A stretch of DNA of 30,736 nt, from positions 1 to 30,736 of IMG/VR virus record IMGVR_UViG_3300045110_000037; one strand, 5' to 3'. The notes beneath the pieces are model-generated. The model saw only the letters and a program-made list of their open reading frames with translations, did not search any database and was not told the origin of the DNA. The stretch's first letter is position 1. Every line of letters begins with the position of its first letter. This document shows positions 1 through 7,958 of the stretch, in pieces. This stretch comes from a virus. Position numbers and translations under genes: made by a program.

Positions 1-1
1 G

Positions 2-1414
2 CGCGGCGCCTTGCTGACGGCGCGGCGCGTCACGCGCGCGGATGGCGGCGCCACGGCCAGCGACGCGTTCAAGCGCTGGTTCGCCAACAGCGTGGCGCAC
101 GACAACGGCGTGCCCAGGCGGTACTTCCATGGCACGTCGAAGGACAAGGATTTCGACAAGTTCAACGTGTCGCGCCATGGCGCGTGGTTCACCACCGACC
201 CCAAGGACGCCAGCCAGTATGCGTCCGAGAATGACAGCATGGGGTTGCAGCAAATTCCAGGGACGTTTGACTACAAGAAGGTCAATCACGCCGCCAGGGT
301 GATCCCCGCGTATCTGCGGCTGGAGAACCCTTACACGGGCGAGAAGCCCAAGGAGATCCAGCAGGCGGCGAACTACAAGCGCGCGCAGTCGGACTGGTTC
401 GACCAGCTACGCCGCGCGGGCCATGACAGTTGGCTGCCCGCCAGCATGAACGGCAGCCTCGCGGTGGCGCTGTCGCATCCTGGGCAGATCAAGAGCGCCA
501 TCACCAACACGGGCGCCTACGGTCCCCAGGAGGGCAGGATTGGCCGCGATGTCGGGGGACAGGTGCAACCACAGGAGGAGCAGCCCGGCGTGGATGTTTA
601 CCATGGCAGCCCGCATTATTTCGACCAGTTCGACAGCAGCAAGATCGGCACGGGCGAGGGCAATCAGGCCTATGGCCACGGGCTGTATTTTGCCGAGCAC
701 GAGGGCATCGCGAAGGGTTATCGCGACCGCCTGTCCAAGAAGAGCAAGCCGCAGATCGACCTTGGCACCAGCCACGGCCCGCTGCCGCTGGATGAAATCG
801 TCCGGCGGGAAAAGCTGGAGCCGTCAGATCGCTGGACGCTTGACGATTTCATTTCGGCCGGGGGCGATTGGGACAAGGCGCACCAATACATCGCGGACAC
901 CTATCTTCCGCAATACATCGACAAAAACCAGCGCGATGTAAGGGCCATGCGTGACCGCTATCCCAAAGCGTCGATCCACAAGCCGGGGCATATGTACCAT
1001 GTCAGGCTGCATGCCGACCCCGAGCATTTCCTGAATTGGGACAAGCCGTTAAGCGACCAGCATCCGCATGTGCAGAAGGCGCTGACGCCCGAGAGCCTGG
1101 GGCTGCGGATGGCGGGGCCGACCCAGGATTACTACGGCTACATCGGCAAAGACGGCAGGCTGGTCGGCACCGCCAGCAAGGGCAAGCCGCCCGACGCGTT
1201 GTTCTATGGAACGGAGCGGGGCCGGGAGATCTACAAGCTGCTGCACCCCGAGGGGGCCAAGGCGGCGGCGATGCTTCGCGAGGCGGGCATCCCTGGCGTT
1301 CGCTATCTGGACGGCGCCAGCCGGGGCGAGGGTGTGGGTAACCACAACTTCGTGGTGTTCGATGACAAGACCGCCAAGATCAAGCGCCGCTACGAGCGCG
1401 GTGGGGGCGTATAG
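2..1414 (+). CDS. Polyvalent protein with two ADP-ribosyltransferase-like domains (5' end outside window)
   Basis: The reading frame is open from base 2, so the true start is probably upstream; a TTG at 11 is the first possible start inside. Two ART-PolyVal-like domains are visible. Counting from that TTG, the first spans about residues 35-180, with YFHGTS, a WFTTDP turn, an AYLRLENP strand and the family-typical end HPGQIKSAITNTGAYGP. The second spans about 195-465, with VYHGS, GHGLYFAE, GIPGVRYLDG and a closing NFVVFDD strand followed by IKRRYERGG. Such domains occur in large phage proteins thought to be injected with the DNA and to ADP-ribosylate host targets. Enzymatic activity here is inferred, not shown. 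The stop overlaps the next start by one base (TAGTG), indicating coupled translation. The N-terminal RADGG motif recurs in the next gene. Confidence 0.8.
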   Translation, partial: RGALLTARRVTRADGGATASDAFKRWFANSVAHDNGVPRRYFHGTSKDKDFDKFNVSRHGAWFTTDPKDASQYASENDSMGLQQIPGTFDYKKVNHAARVIPAYLRLENPYTGEKPKEIQQAANYKRAQSDWFDQLRRAGHDSWLPASMNGSLAVALSHPGQIKSAITNTGAYGPQEGRIGRDVGGQVQPQEEQPGVDVYHGSPHYFDQFDSSKIGTGEGNQAYGHGLYFAEHEGIAKGYRDRLSKKSKPQIDLGTSHGPLPLDEIVRREKLEPSDRWTLDDFISAGGDWDKAHQYIADTYLPQYIDKNQRDVRAMRDRYPKASIHKPGHMYHVRLHADPEHFLNWDKPLSDQHPHVQKALTPESLGLRMAGPTQDYYGYIGKDGRLVGTASKGKPPDALFYGTERGREIYKLLHPEGAKAAAMLREAGIPGVRYLDGASRGEGVGNHNFVVFDDKTAKIKRRYERGGGV

Positions 1415-4400
1415 TGAATAAGGTACAGGAAGCGCTGAAAATCGCGCGCAAGCACGGCGGCAGCGCGGGCCATGGCGCGAAGGTCAAGCATCAGGCGCCC
1501 GACCCGCGCCTCACGGCGGTGGCGCAGGATTACATGCGCCAGACCAACCGGGGCACCAGGGGACCGGCGCCCGCCATCGTGCCGCTCAACATCAAGCGCG
1601 CCATCATGGCCGCGCGCGATTTTGCCGACATGCCCGACACCTCGCACGACAAGCTGACGCGGGCGGCCTACTCGGCGCTGGCCCGCGAAACCGCCGACCA
1701 GTACCGCGCGCTCAGGGAGGCGGGATATCGGTTTCACTTCTACAACCCCGCCGTGCATGACCCGTATGCGAAGGGTCCGTCGGCGGCGACCGACGATCTG
1801 CGGCAGAACCGCAAGATGGGCGTGTTCCCCAGCGAGGAGGGTTTCGGTTCCGGCGAGGAGGGCACCGGCTCTGGCGCGCCGACGGATTACGGCAAGCGCC
1901 ACCCGCTGATGGTGCCGTCTGGTGAGCACTGGGAAGGCAAGCCGGTTTACAACAACGACCTGTTTCGCGCCGTGCATGACGCGTTCGGCCACGCCAAGCA
2001 GGGCATCGGGTTTCGCGCGCCGGGCGAGGAGAACGCCTACCGGCAGCATGCGCAGATGTTCACGCCCTTGGCGCGCATGGCGCTGGCGACCGAAACGCGC
2101 GGGCAGAATAGCTGGCTGAATTACGGCCCGTTCGGGCAGTTGAACCGCAAGGCGCGCACCGTGGACGAGCCGACCGCGCCCGAGGACAGGCAGGCGGCGG
2201 TGCGGGCCGGGCAGCCGGGGTCGGGCTATCCCGGCACCATTTTTGGCGATCAGAAGCCGGGCATCCTGCCGGTGCGCTCGATAGTGTCGGGCACCGAGGA
2301 TTTCCTGCCGCCCGATCACCCTGAGGTGTTGAGCCGGATCGCCCAGCAATATGGTCGCGGCGAACTGGCACGGCGCTACGCCGCAGGCGGCAACGTGGTG
2401 AAACAGGAAGCGTCGGGCGACGCGATCCGCCGTGCCGCACAGGTGGCGCGCGGCATCGGCCGCGAGATCGGCCCGCTGCCGGGACGCTATGCAGCGGGCG
2501 GGGAAGTACCATTTACAGACCCTGCGCAGGCCTTGACTGCGCAGCCTGCGGTGGCGCCTGCCCCTGCCAGCCCTGAAGGGGAGCAGGCGCCACCCAGTGC
2601 CCCCGCGCGCGCGTTTCAGCCCTATAGCAACTTGCTGGGCGGCAATAGCGGCGAGCATCCGGCGCGGATCTCGACCCGCAAGCCCAAGGCCGGGAACGAG
2701 GCGGTCACGGGCGATCTGCGCGTGGACACGGAATCGGCCAAGCTGGCCAAGCCGCTGCGCGAGACGCCCAACATGACGGCGCATGATTTCAACGTGCGGC
2801 AGATGGCGAAATACCCCGGCATGCCCGCGCATCTGCGCCGCAAGAACGCCAAGACCGAGGACATTCTCCAGGCCTTCCACGATCTCAGCGAGGGCAACCT
2901 GCGGTTTCTGCACGACGCCATGCCGCCGGAAATCCGTGCGCGGGCCAAGCTCTGGTACAAGGGCGGCAGGCGGATCGTGGACAATTTCGCCAAGCGCTAC
3001 GACATGCCCGACAGCGCGGTGGCGGGGGTGCTGGCGTCGCTGTCGCCGCAGAAGGACTGGTACCAGAACGTCAGCCTTGCCGAGCGCGTGCTCGACGCGC
3101 TGCATAACCAGCATGACCTCCACTACACCAAGGAGATGGAGGACCACGCCAACCGCATTTTCTTCGAAGAGCGGCACGAGGGCACGCTGGGCAAGCTGCG
3201 CGGCAAGCGGCTGGCGGACATCATGGACCCCGAGCACAAGGCGATGTTCATCCGCCTGCACGACGAGGCGCACAATCCGCGCTGGCATCGGCTGGTGACG
3301 CCCGAGGGCGGGTTTGGCCGGGTGCGCACCAAGAGCGACGCGTCATCGGGCGACGAGGACGAGGAAGACGTAAGCACCGTCAGGGACCCGTCGCAGACAA
3401 GCTGGGGATCTTTGGCCGAGATCACCAAGGCGGTGCAGTCGGCGCAATCCGACGGCAGCAAGCAGGCCTTGTCGGACCTGATGGGCGACAAGCACAAAGT
3501 GCGCAATTTCTATAACAACCTGCTGGCGCCGGATAATCCCTACAAAGACATCACCATGGACACCCACGCGGTGGCGGCGGGCCTGCTGCGCCCGCTGGGC
3601 GGCAGCGCCACCGAGGTGTCGCATAATTTCGGTTCCGGCAGCATGAAGGACCCCTATCCCGACGCTGTTGCCGACGCCAAGAAGAAAAACCTGCCGCGCC
3701 CTAAGCGCTCCGATTACCCGGTCCCCCTGGCGGCCAAGAACTCGGCCGTCACCGGCATATCCGGCATGTATCCCTACCACGCCGATGCCGCGCGCAACGT
3801 GGCGGCGGACCTGCAAATTCACCCTCGCGAATTGCAGTCGATCACCTGGGAAGGGGTGCGCGGCCTGTTCACCCCGGAGCAGAAGCGCAGCAAGAAATTT
3901 GTCGCGCATATCGACGGAATATGGGATAACGTCACGCATGGGCGGATCACCGCCGATGAGGCGCGGCAGCAGATCCTGGCCTTCGCCAGGGCAGATCCCG
4001 ATCCTGAGAAGAATGGAAAACTCAATGACCCAAGCTGGTTCAACCGAAACCGACCCGGTGATTCGAATCCTGAAAGAGAATGGGATTCCAGTTACCAGAG
4101 AGGAATACCTGAAGGTGGCGCACATGGGGAACCCGCCGCCCTGGCATCCGGAACTGGAGGCGGACCTTCCGGAGCATTTACAGGACTGGAAGCTGAGGAA
4201 GTGGAGCGCCACGCCCGCGCCCGCGATCTCGGGCGTGCAGTCCGCAAAGCACATGGAGCAGCAGGGCGTCGGGACGGGCTACCCGGAACTTACGCCAGAA
4301 GAGCAGGAAGAGTGGGAGCGGACGACGTAGATCCGAGCTTCGGCGCTTCAGTACAGGGTATCCACGAGCCTCACCCCGAGGCGCAGAAAGTGTGGGACGC

Positions 4401-5157
4401 GGCGGGGATCTCTGCCCCCGCGTTCCACGAACTGACACCGGGCGCGCGCAGCGCCGCCGTGTTCCACGACGCGGTGAACGCGGCCAAGGCGTCCAGCCCC
4501 AACGGGGCCGCGCTCACCCCCTACGGACCCGAGCACTTCAAGGACATGAAGTTGTTCCTGTCGCCCGACAAGGCGACCGGGTTCGCGCTCAAGGGCGACG
4601 ACATCGTGTCGGTGTTCAACAACAAAAAGCTGGCCAATCACCGCAACGTCGCCAATTCCATGCTGGATCTGGCGGTGCAGCAGGGCGGCCGCAAGCTGGA
4701 TGCGTTCGACACCGTGCTGCCGCACATGTACACGCGCAATCGCTTCCACGCCGTCTCCAGGCTGCCATGGGATGACGCCGAAACCCCGGCCGGGTGGGAC
4801 CATGAGGCGTTCAAGCAGTTCAACGGCGGGCGTCCCGACGTGGTTCACATGGTCTATGACCCCATCAAGCACGATTTCTACAACACCCGCGAGGGCGCCA
4901 CGGCCCCGGATTACAACGCCGCGCTGAAAATGCAGGGCCAGGGCGTCAAAACGATGAAAAAGCGCATCGACAAGCTCAAGATGTTCGATGAAAAGGCGGC
5001 CAGAAGGGCCGCGTTGAACGAAAAAAGGGCCGAAATGGGCCTTCCGCCCGTGGTGAAGACCAAAAAGAAGGCCGATGGAGGTGCCGTCGGCGCTTCCGGA
5101 CCCGAAATCGAGCGCGCCTTGGTCGCCGCGCGCTATTACGCGGGCGGCTGGGCGTGA
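1414..5157 (+). CDS. 1247-aa multidomain polyvalent phage protein (HxxxxH...E domain, HhH-GPD-like domain, GNAT-like domain)
   Basis: The start is GTG 1414, overlapping the previous stop by one base. Three modules are separated by low-complexity linkers containing AxGG motifs. Residues ~40-300 include VHDAFGH (H188, H193) and a later E227, a spacing like the iron triad of aromatic amino acid hydroxylases. Residues ~450-870 include ASLSPQKDW (541-549), GDKHKVRNF (691-699) and MDTHAVAAGLL from 715, resembling HhH-GPD base-excision glycosylases. Residues ~1030-1170 look like a GNAT acetyltransferase: DDIVSVFNN, LDAFDTVLPHMY, NRFHAVSRLPWDD. The C-terminus is lysine-rich. Codons in 4025-4330 look non-coding in this frame (A/T-rich third positions, R/G/A-rich product), while another frame there encodes a plausible small protein. 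The GNAT part could therefore be a separate gene, for example from GTG 4312. Domain functions are inferred from motif resemblance only. Confidence 0.75.
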   Translation: MNKVQEALKIARKHGGSAGHGAKVKHQAPDPRLTAVAQDYMRQTNRGTRGPAPAIVPLNIKRAIMAARDFADMPDTSHDKLTRAAYSALARETADQYRALREAGYRFHFYNPAVHDPYAKGPSAATDDLRQNRKMGVFPSEEGFGSGEEGTGSGAPTDYGKRHPLMVPSGEHWEGKPVYNNDLFRAVHDAFGHAKQGIGFRAPGEENAYRQHAQMFTPLARMALATETRGQNSWLNYGPFGQLNRKARTVDEPTAPEDRQAAVRAGQPGSGYPGTIFGDQKPGILPVRSIVSGTEDFLPPDHPEVLSRIAQQYGRGELARRYAAGGNVVKQEASGDAIRRAAQVARGIGREIGPLPGRYAAGGEVPFTDPAQALTAQPAVAPAPASPEGEQAPPSAPARAFQPYSNLLGGNSGEHPARISTRKPKAGNEAVTGDLRVDTESAKLAKPLRETPNMTAHDFNVRQMAKYPGMPAHLRRKNAKTEDILQAFHDLSEGNLRFLHDAMPPEIRARAKLWYKGGRRIVDNFAKRYDMPDSAVAGVLASLSPQKDWYQNVSLAERVLDALHNQHDLHYTKEMEDHANRIFFEERHEGTLGKLRGKRLADIMDPEHKAMFIRLHDEAHNPRWHRLVTPEGGFGRVRTKSDASSGDEDEEDVSTVRDPSQTSWGSLAEITKAVQSAQSDGSKQALSDLMGDKHKVRNFYNNLLAPDNPYKDITMDTHAVAAGLLRPLGGSATEVSHNFGSGSMKDPYPDAVADAKKKNLPRPKRSDYPVPLAAKNSAVTGISGMYPYHADAARNVAADLQIHPRELQSITWEGVRGLFTPEQKRSKKFVAHIDGIWDNVTHGRITADEARQQILAFARADPDPEKNGKLNDPSWFNRNRPGDSNPEREWDSSYQRGIPEGGAHGEPAALASGTGGGPSGAFTGLEAEEVERHARARDLGRAVRKAHGAAGRRDGLPGTYARRAGRVGADDVDPSFGASVQGIHEPHPEAQKVWDAAGISAPAFHELTPGARSAAVFHDAVNAAKASSPNGAALTPYGPEHFKDMKLFLSPDKATGFALKGDDIVSVFNNKKLANHRNVANSMLDLAVQQGGRKLDAFDTVLPHMYTRNRFHAVSRLPWDDAETPAGWDHEAFKQFNGGRPDVVHMVYDPIKHDFYNTREGATAPDYNAALKMQGQGVKTMKKRIDKLKMFDEKAARRAALNEKRAEMGLPPVVKTKKKADGGAVGASGPEIERALVAARYYAGGWA
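4025..4330 (+). CDS. Small conserved-type hypothetical protein in an alternative frame inside the 1414-5157 gene
   Basis: This 101-aa reading frame is shifted by one base relative to the long gene. It starts at ATG 4025 (or ATG 4013) and stops at TAG 4328-4330. GGAAAA lies a few bases upstream of 4025 and could serve as a weak ribosome binding site. The product reads like a real protein: an N-terminal helix (DPVIRILKENGIPVTREEYL), then MGNPPPW, then an acidic ELEADLPEHLQDW stretch, ending in PEEQEEWE. I recognise the pattern 'GIPVTRE-Y---A--G-PP--...ELP' from small hypothetical proteins of alphaproteobacteria, but no function is known to me. Its third codon positions are G/C-rich like neighbouring genes, whereas the long frame loses that bias exactly here. 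It is either an overprinted or inserted gene, or the long frame contains an assembly frameshift. Confidence 0.6.
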   Translation: MTQAGSTETDPVIRILKENGIPVTREEYLKVAHMGNPPPWHPELEADLPEHLQDWKLRKWSATPAPAISGVQSAKHMEQQGVGTGYPELTPEEQEEWERTT

Positions 5158-5224
5158 AATCTTGCAAAAACTGCCAAAAACGCGTTGTTTGCGCGGGAAA
5201 CCCTCCGCGAAGGAGCAAATTCGC

Positions 5225-6445
5225 ATGTCCGCAATGAGCCAGCAGGCGCGTAGCGCGATGAAAGCCAAGGCGCGCCGTCTTGGTGGCGGCAGTGACGCCA
5301 AAGGCATCACCGCGAGCAGTTGGACGCCGTCCGAGCCGCTCAATGCGACCGCGAAAACCGGCATGCGCCCCTTGTCGCCGCGCCAATACCGCCACGGCGG
5401 CATGGTGAAGGTGACGGCGGGGCTGAAAGTGCCGGGACCGGCCACCGCCAAGCACGCCGGGCGCATCGCGCGCAAATGCGGCGGCTCTGCGGTGACCGCT
5501 TACATCAACCGCGATGCCAAAGCGGCTAACGAGGAGCGCGAAGGCCTCAAGCATGTCGGCGGCATGAAAAGCGGTGGGGCGGCGAAGAAGCAGGATGGCG
5601 GCGAGGCGCAGGGCGTCGGGCCGCAGCCGTCGCAGAACGCGGGGCTGGCCGAGGCCACCCAGCGCTCCGGGGTGCCCGCCAGCCGCATGAGCTTCTCGCC
5701 CGTGCAGGCAGGCAAGCTGTCGCCCATGAACAAGGGCGGTGCCGCCGGGAAAGCGAACGGCGGTGAAACCACGCGCAGCGGCCAGCCCCGTGCGACGATG
5801 GACGAGATCCGCGCCCTGTCGCCTGGGAAAACGGGCGCCTTGACCCGTGCCTGGAAGGCAAATGCCCCGATAAAAGTGCCGCCCAAGGATATCGCCAAGG
5901 CCAAGGGCGGGGCGCTGGCCGACGCCGATTTCAAGAAGGGCGGCAAGGTCAAGGCCAAGGTGAAGAGCGTCGTGATGGAAGAGCATGACGGGCTGAAGGC
6001 GGGCGGCGAAGCCAAATGCGGTGGTGGCCGCATCAAGCGCGCCTATGGCGGCATGCTGGGCGACAAGCACCACGAAGGCGGCGGCAAGAGCCGCTCTGCC
6101 AAGACCAACGTCAACATCATCATCACGCAGGGCAAGCCCGAGGACGCGGGACTGGCGCCCCCTGGCGGCGGGATGCCGCCGCCGCCACCCAAGATCCAGG
6201 GGCCGCCGCCGCCCGGCGCCATGGGTCCGCCACCGGGCGGGCCGCCGCCGGGCGCTGGCGGGCCACCGCCGATGATGGGACCCCCGCCGGGTGCGGGTGG
6301 GCCGCCGGGCGCGGGCGGGCCGCCCATGCCGCCGCCGGGCATGATGCGCAAGCGTGGCGGGCGCACCAACCACAAATTCCTCAAGATGGAAGCCGGTGCC
6401 GGGAGTGGCGACGGGCGCCTGGAGAAGATCGAGAAATACGGGTGA
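5225..6445 (+). CDS. Gly/Lys-rich protein with long proline-rich tract
   Basis: The start chosen is ATG 5225, because AAGGAG stands about ten bases upstream; the frame is open further upstream but has no better signal. The 406-aa product is basic and low in complexity. Residues 1-60 are Ala/Lys/Arg-rich. Repeated GGxxK and HGG motifs (YRHGGMVK, RKCGGSAV, KKGGKVKAKVK) follow. Residues ~310-375 are almost entirely Pro, Gly and Met, ending in a basic GMMRKRGGRTNHK segment. No enzyme domain is visible. Its HGG/AxGG motifs match those of the two polyvalent proteins upstream, suggesting a shared particle-associated or injected role, but this is inference. It lies between the polyvalent genes and the head module. 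Confidence 0.75.
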   Translation: MSAMSQQARSAMKAKARRLGGGSDAKGITASSWTPSEPLNATAKTGMRPLSPRQYRHGGMVKVTAGLKVPGPATAKHAGRIARKCGGSAVTAYINRDAKAANEEREGLKHVGGMKSGGAAKKQDGGEAQGVGPQPSQNAGLAEATQRSGVPASRMSFSPVQAGKLSPMNKGGAAGKANGGETTRSGQPRATMDEIRALSPGKTGALTRAWKANAPIKVPPKDIAKAKGGALADADFKKGGKVKAKVKSVVMEEHDGLKAGGEAKCGGGRIKRAYGGMLGDKHHEGGGKSRSAKTNVNIIITQGKPEDAGLAPPGGGMPPPPPKIQGPPPPGAMGPPPGGPPPGAGGPPPMMGPPPGAGGPPGAGGPPMPPPGMMRKRGGRTNHKFLKMEAGAGSGDGRLEKIEKYG

Positions 6446-6457
6446 CCTGGGGGATGG

Positions 6458-6652
6458 ATGTTTACCACCGGCATCCTGTTTGAGCAGGAATTGCGCAAGG
6501 CGCTGGAAGACGAGATCGAGCAGCGCAAAGAGGAGCTTTCGTGGGGCGGGGCTGGAGTGGATTACCAGCGGGCGACTGGGGTGATTCAGGGCCTCCGCGC
6601 CGCCCAGGATATCTGCGACGAGGTCGCCAAGAAGGTAATGCTTACCCGTTAA
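6458..6652 (+). CDS. Small helical hypothetical phage protein (64 aa)
   Basis: ATG 6458 is preceded by a G-rich GGGGGATGG ribosome binding site. The product is charged and predicted to be almost entirely helical: an EQELRKALEDEIEQRKEEL helix, a short Gly-rich turn (WGGAG), then a second helix through GVIQGLRAAQDICDEVAKK. Small two-helix proteins like this are common near portal and scaffold genes of tailed phages, but I know no defined function for it. It sits 12 bases after the proline-rich gene and 11 bases before the GroES-like gene, consistent with one transcript. Confidence 0.7.
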   Translation: MFTTGILFEQELRKALEDEIEQRKEELSWGGAGVDYQRATGVIQGLRAAQDICDEVAKKVMLTR

Positions 6653-6663
6653 AGGATCAGCCT

Positions 6664-7056
6664 ATGGCGTTTGCCGTTATGAAGCACGACACCGACCCCA
6701 AGCTGGAGTTGGTCAAGGCGGTCGGTGACCTGAAGAATATTGAGATTTTCAACAACCAGATCTTGGTGGCGATCTACATCCGCCCCCAGGCGACCAAGGG
6801 CGGCATCCTGCTGGCCGACCAGACCCGCCGCGAGGATTCGGTCCAGGGCAAGGTCGGGCTGATCCTGAAAAAGGGCGCCTCCGCGTTCGTGGACGCCACC
6901 GCGAACTGGTTCACCGGCATCGATATCCGCGTCAACGACTGGATCTTCTTTCGCGCCTCCGACGGCTGGTCGCTGACCATTGGCGGCCACCCATGCCGCA
7001 TTCTGGACGATGTGAACGTCAAAGGCCGTGTGCAACATCCCGATTTTGTATGGTGA
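6664..7056 (+). CDS. GroES-like (chaperonin-10 fold) phage protein
   Basis: ATG 6664 is preferred over the longer open frame because AAAGGA lies just upstream and conserved-looking sequence begins here. In the 130-aa product, residues ~26-70 match the GroES beta-barrel pattern: NNQILVAIYIRP, then TKGGILLADQ, then VQGKVGLILKKG. Residues 71-130 add WFTGIDIRVNDWIFFRASDG and an IGGHPCRILDD strand. GroES caps GroEL; phage relatives such as T4 gp31 replace GroES during capsid folding. Its position directly before the scaffold and capsid genes fits a role in folding the capsid protein, but some phages use this fold structurally. The fold call is fairly secure and the chaperone role is inferred. Confidence 0.75.
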   Translation: MAFAVMKHDTDPKLELVKAVGDLKNIEIFNNQILVAIYIRPQATKGGILLADQTRREDSVQGKVGLILKKGASAFVDATANWFTGIDIRVNDWIFFRASDGWSLTIGGHPCRILDDVNVKGRVQHPDFVW

Positions 7057-7059
7057 TCC

Positions 7060-7950
7060 ATGGCACGTAAACCGAAAGCCGCCGAGGCTGAACTGCCGCT
7101 GGAGCCGCCTGTCGAGGCGCCTCCCGAGGGTGCGGTGGACGTTGTGGTCGAAACGGCGGCGCCCGAGCCTGAAAGGGACGACCTCGCCGCCAGCATCCAG
7201 ACCCTGAAGGAGCAGCTAGAACGCGAGCGGCAGGCCCGCGTGGCTGCCGAGAAACGCGCCAATGACGCCGCCATGCGCGAGGTCAGCGCGCTCAATGAAA
7301 CCGACGACACCAACCTTCAGTTGATCAACAACGCCATCCACATGGTCAAGGGCAACACTGATATGCTCAAGGCCGAGTATGCCCAGGCGATGGAAAGTGG
7401 TGAATACGCCCGCGCCGCCGATATCCAGCAGGGGCTGGCGGATAACGCGGCCAAGATGCTGCAACTGGAAACCGGCAAGGCGGCCGCCGAGCAGCAGCCC
7501 AAACGGGCCGCGCCGCCGCCGGTACGTACCGTCACCGACCCGGTGGAGGACTTCGCGTCGCGCCTGTCACCGCGTTCGGCTGAGTGGGTACGGCGCCATC
7601 CGCAATACGCCACCAACGAGAAGCTCTTCAATAAGATGATCGCCGCCCATAACTACGTCACGGCTGACGGCATCGCGCCTGACAGCGACGAGTATTTCCG
7701 CGAGGTGGAGAGCATCCTGCGCATTGCCCCCGCCGAGGAAGAGGGTGACGCGTCGTCCTATCAGCCGTCGCAGGTGACCCAGCGACGGTCCTCGCCTGCG
7801 GCGGCCCCGGTGTCACGCTCATCGCCGGGGGAGCGTAACGTGATGCGCCTGAGCGCTGAGGAGCGCGAGATGGCGCAGATGATGAAGATGACTGACGAAG
7901 AGTATGCCAAGAACAAGCTGGAACTGAAGCGCGCTGGAAAGCTGAATTGA
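7060..7950 (+). CDS. Putative capsid scaffolding protein (coiled coil)
   Basis: The 296-aa product starts with an acidic, Pro/Ala-rich disordered segment (1-45). A long coiled coil follows (about 48-150, including IQTLKEQLERERQARVAAEKRA), then a flexible Pro-rich linker. A compact region at ~160-225 contains SAEWVRRHPQYATN and DEYFREVESIL. The C-terminus is basic and helical (EEREMAQMMKMTDEEYAKNKLELKRAGK). An acidic start, central coiled coil and basic helical tail are typical of phage scaffolding proteins, which bind the inside of the capsid shell during assembly. Its place shortly before the decoration and capsid genes supports this. No sequence motif proves it, so the name rests on architecture and context. 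Confidence 0.6.
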   Translation: MARKPKAAEAELPLEPPVEAPPEGAVDVVVETAAPEPERDDLAASIQTLKEQLERERQARVAAEKRANDAAMREVSALNETDDTNLQLINNAIHMVKGNTDMLKAEYAQAMESGEYARAADIQQGLADNAAKMLQLETGKAAAEQQPKRAAPPPVRTVTDPVEDFASRLSPRSAEWVRRHPQYATNEKLFNKMIAAHNYVTADGIAPDSDEYFREVESILRIAPAEEEGDASSYQPSQVTQRRSSPAAAPVSRSSPGERNVMRLSAEEREMAQMMKMTDEEYAKNKLELKRAGKLN

Positions 7951-7958
7951 GGAAGAAG

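Noticed and set aside
1390-3288. Long minus-strand open frame (632 codons) opposite the polyvalent gene
   Set aside because: It is low-complexity, R/A/L-rich, and mirrors the strong GC3 of the plus-strand gene; no recognisable domain.
4056-4075. tRNA-like TTCGAATCC sequence
   Set aside because: No T-stem pairing, no acceptor stem or cloverleaf around it; it is explained by coding sequence.
4348-6373. Long minus-strand open frames opposite the polyvalent and proline-rich genes
   Set aside because: Products are Arg/Ala/His-rich shadows without domain patterns, while the plus strand has convincing proteins and ribosome binding sites.
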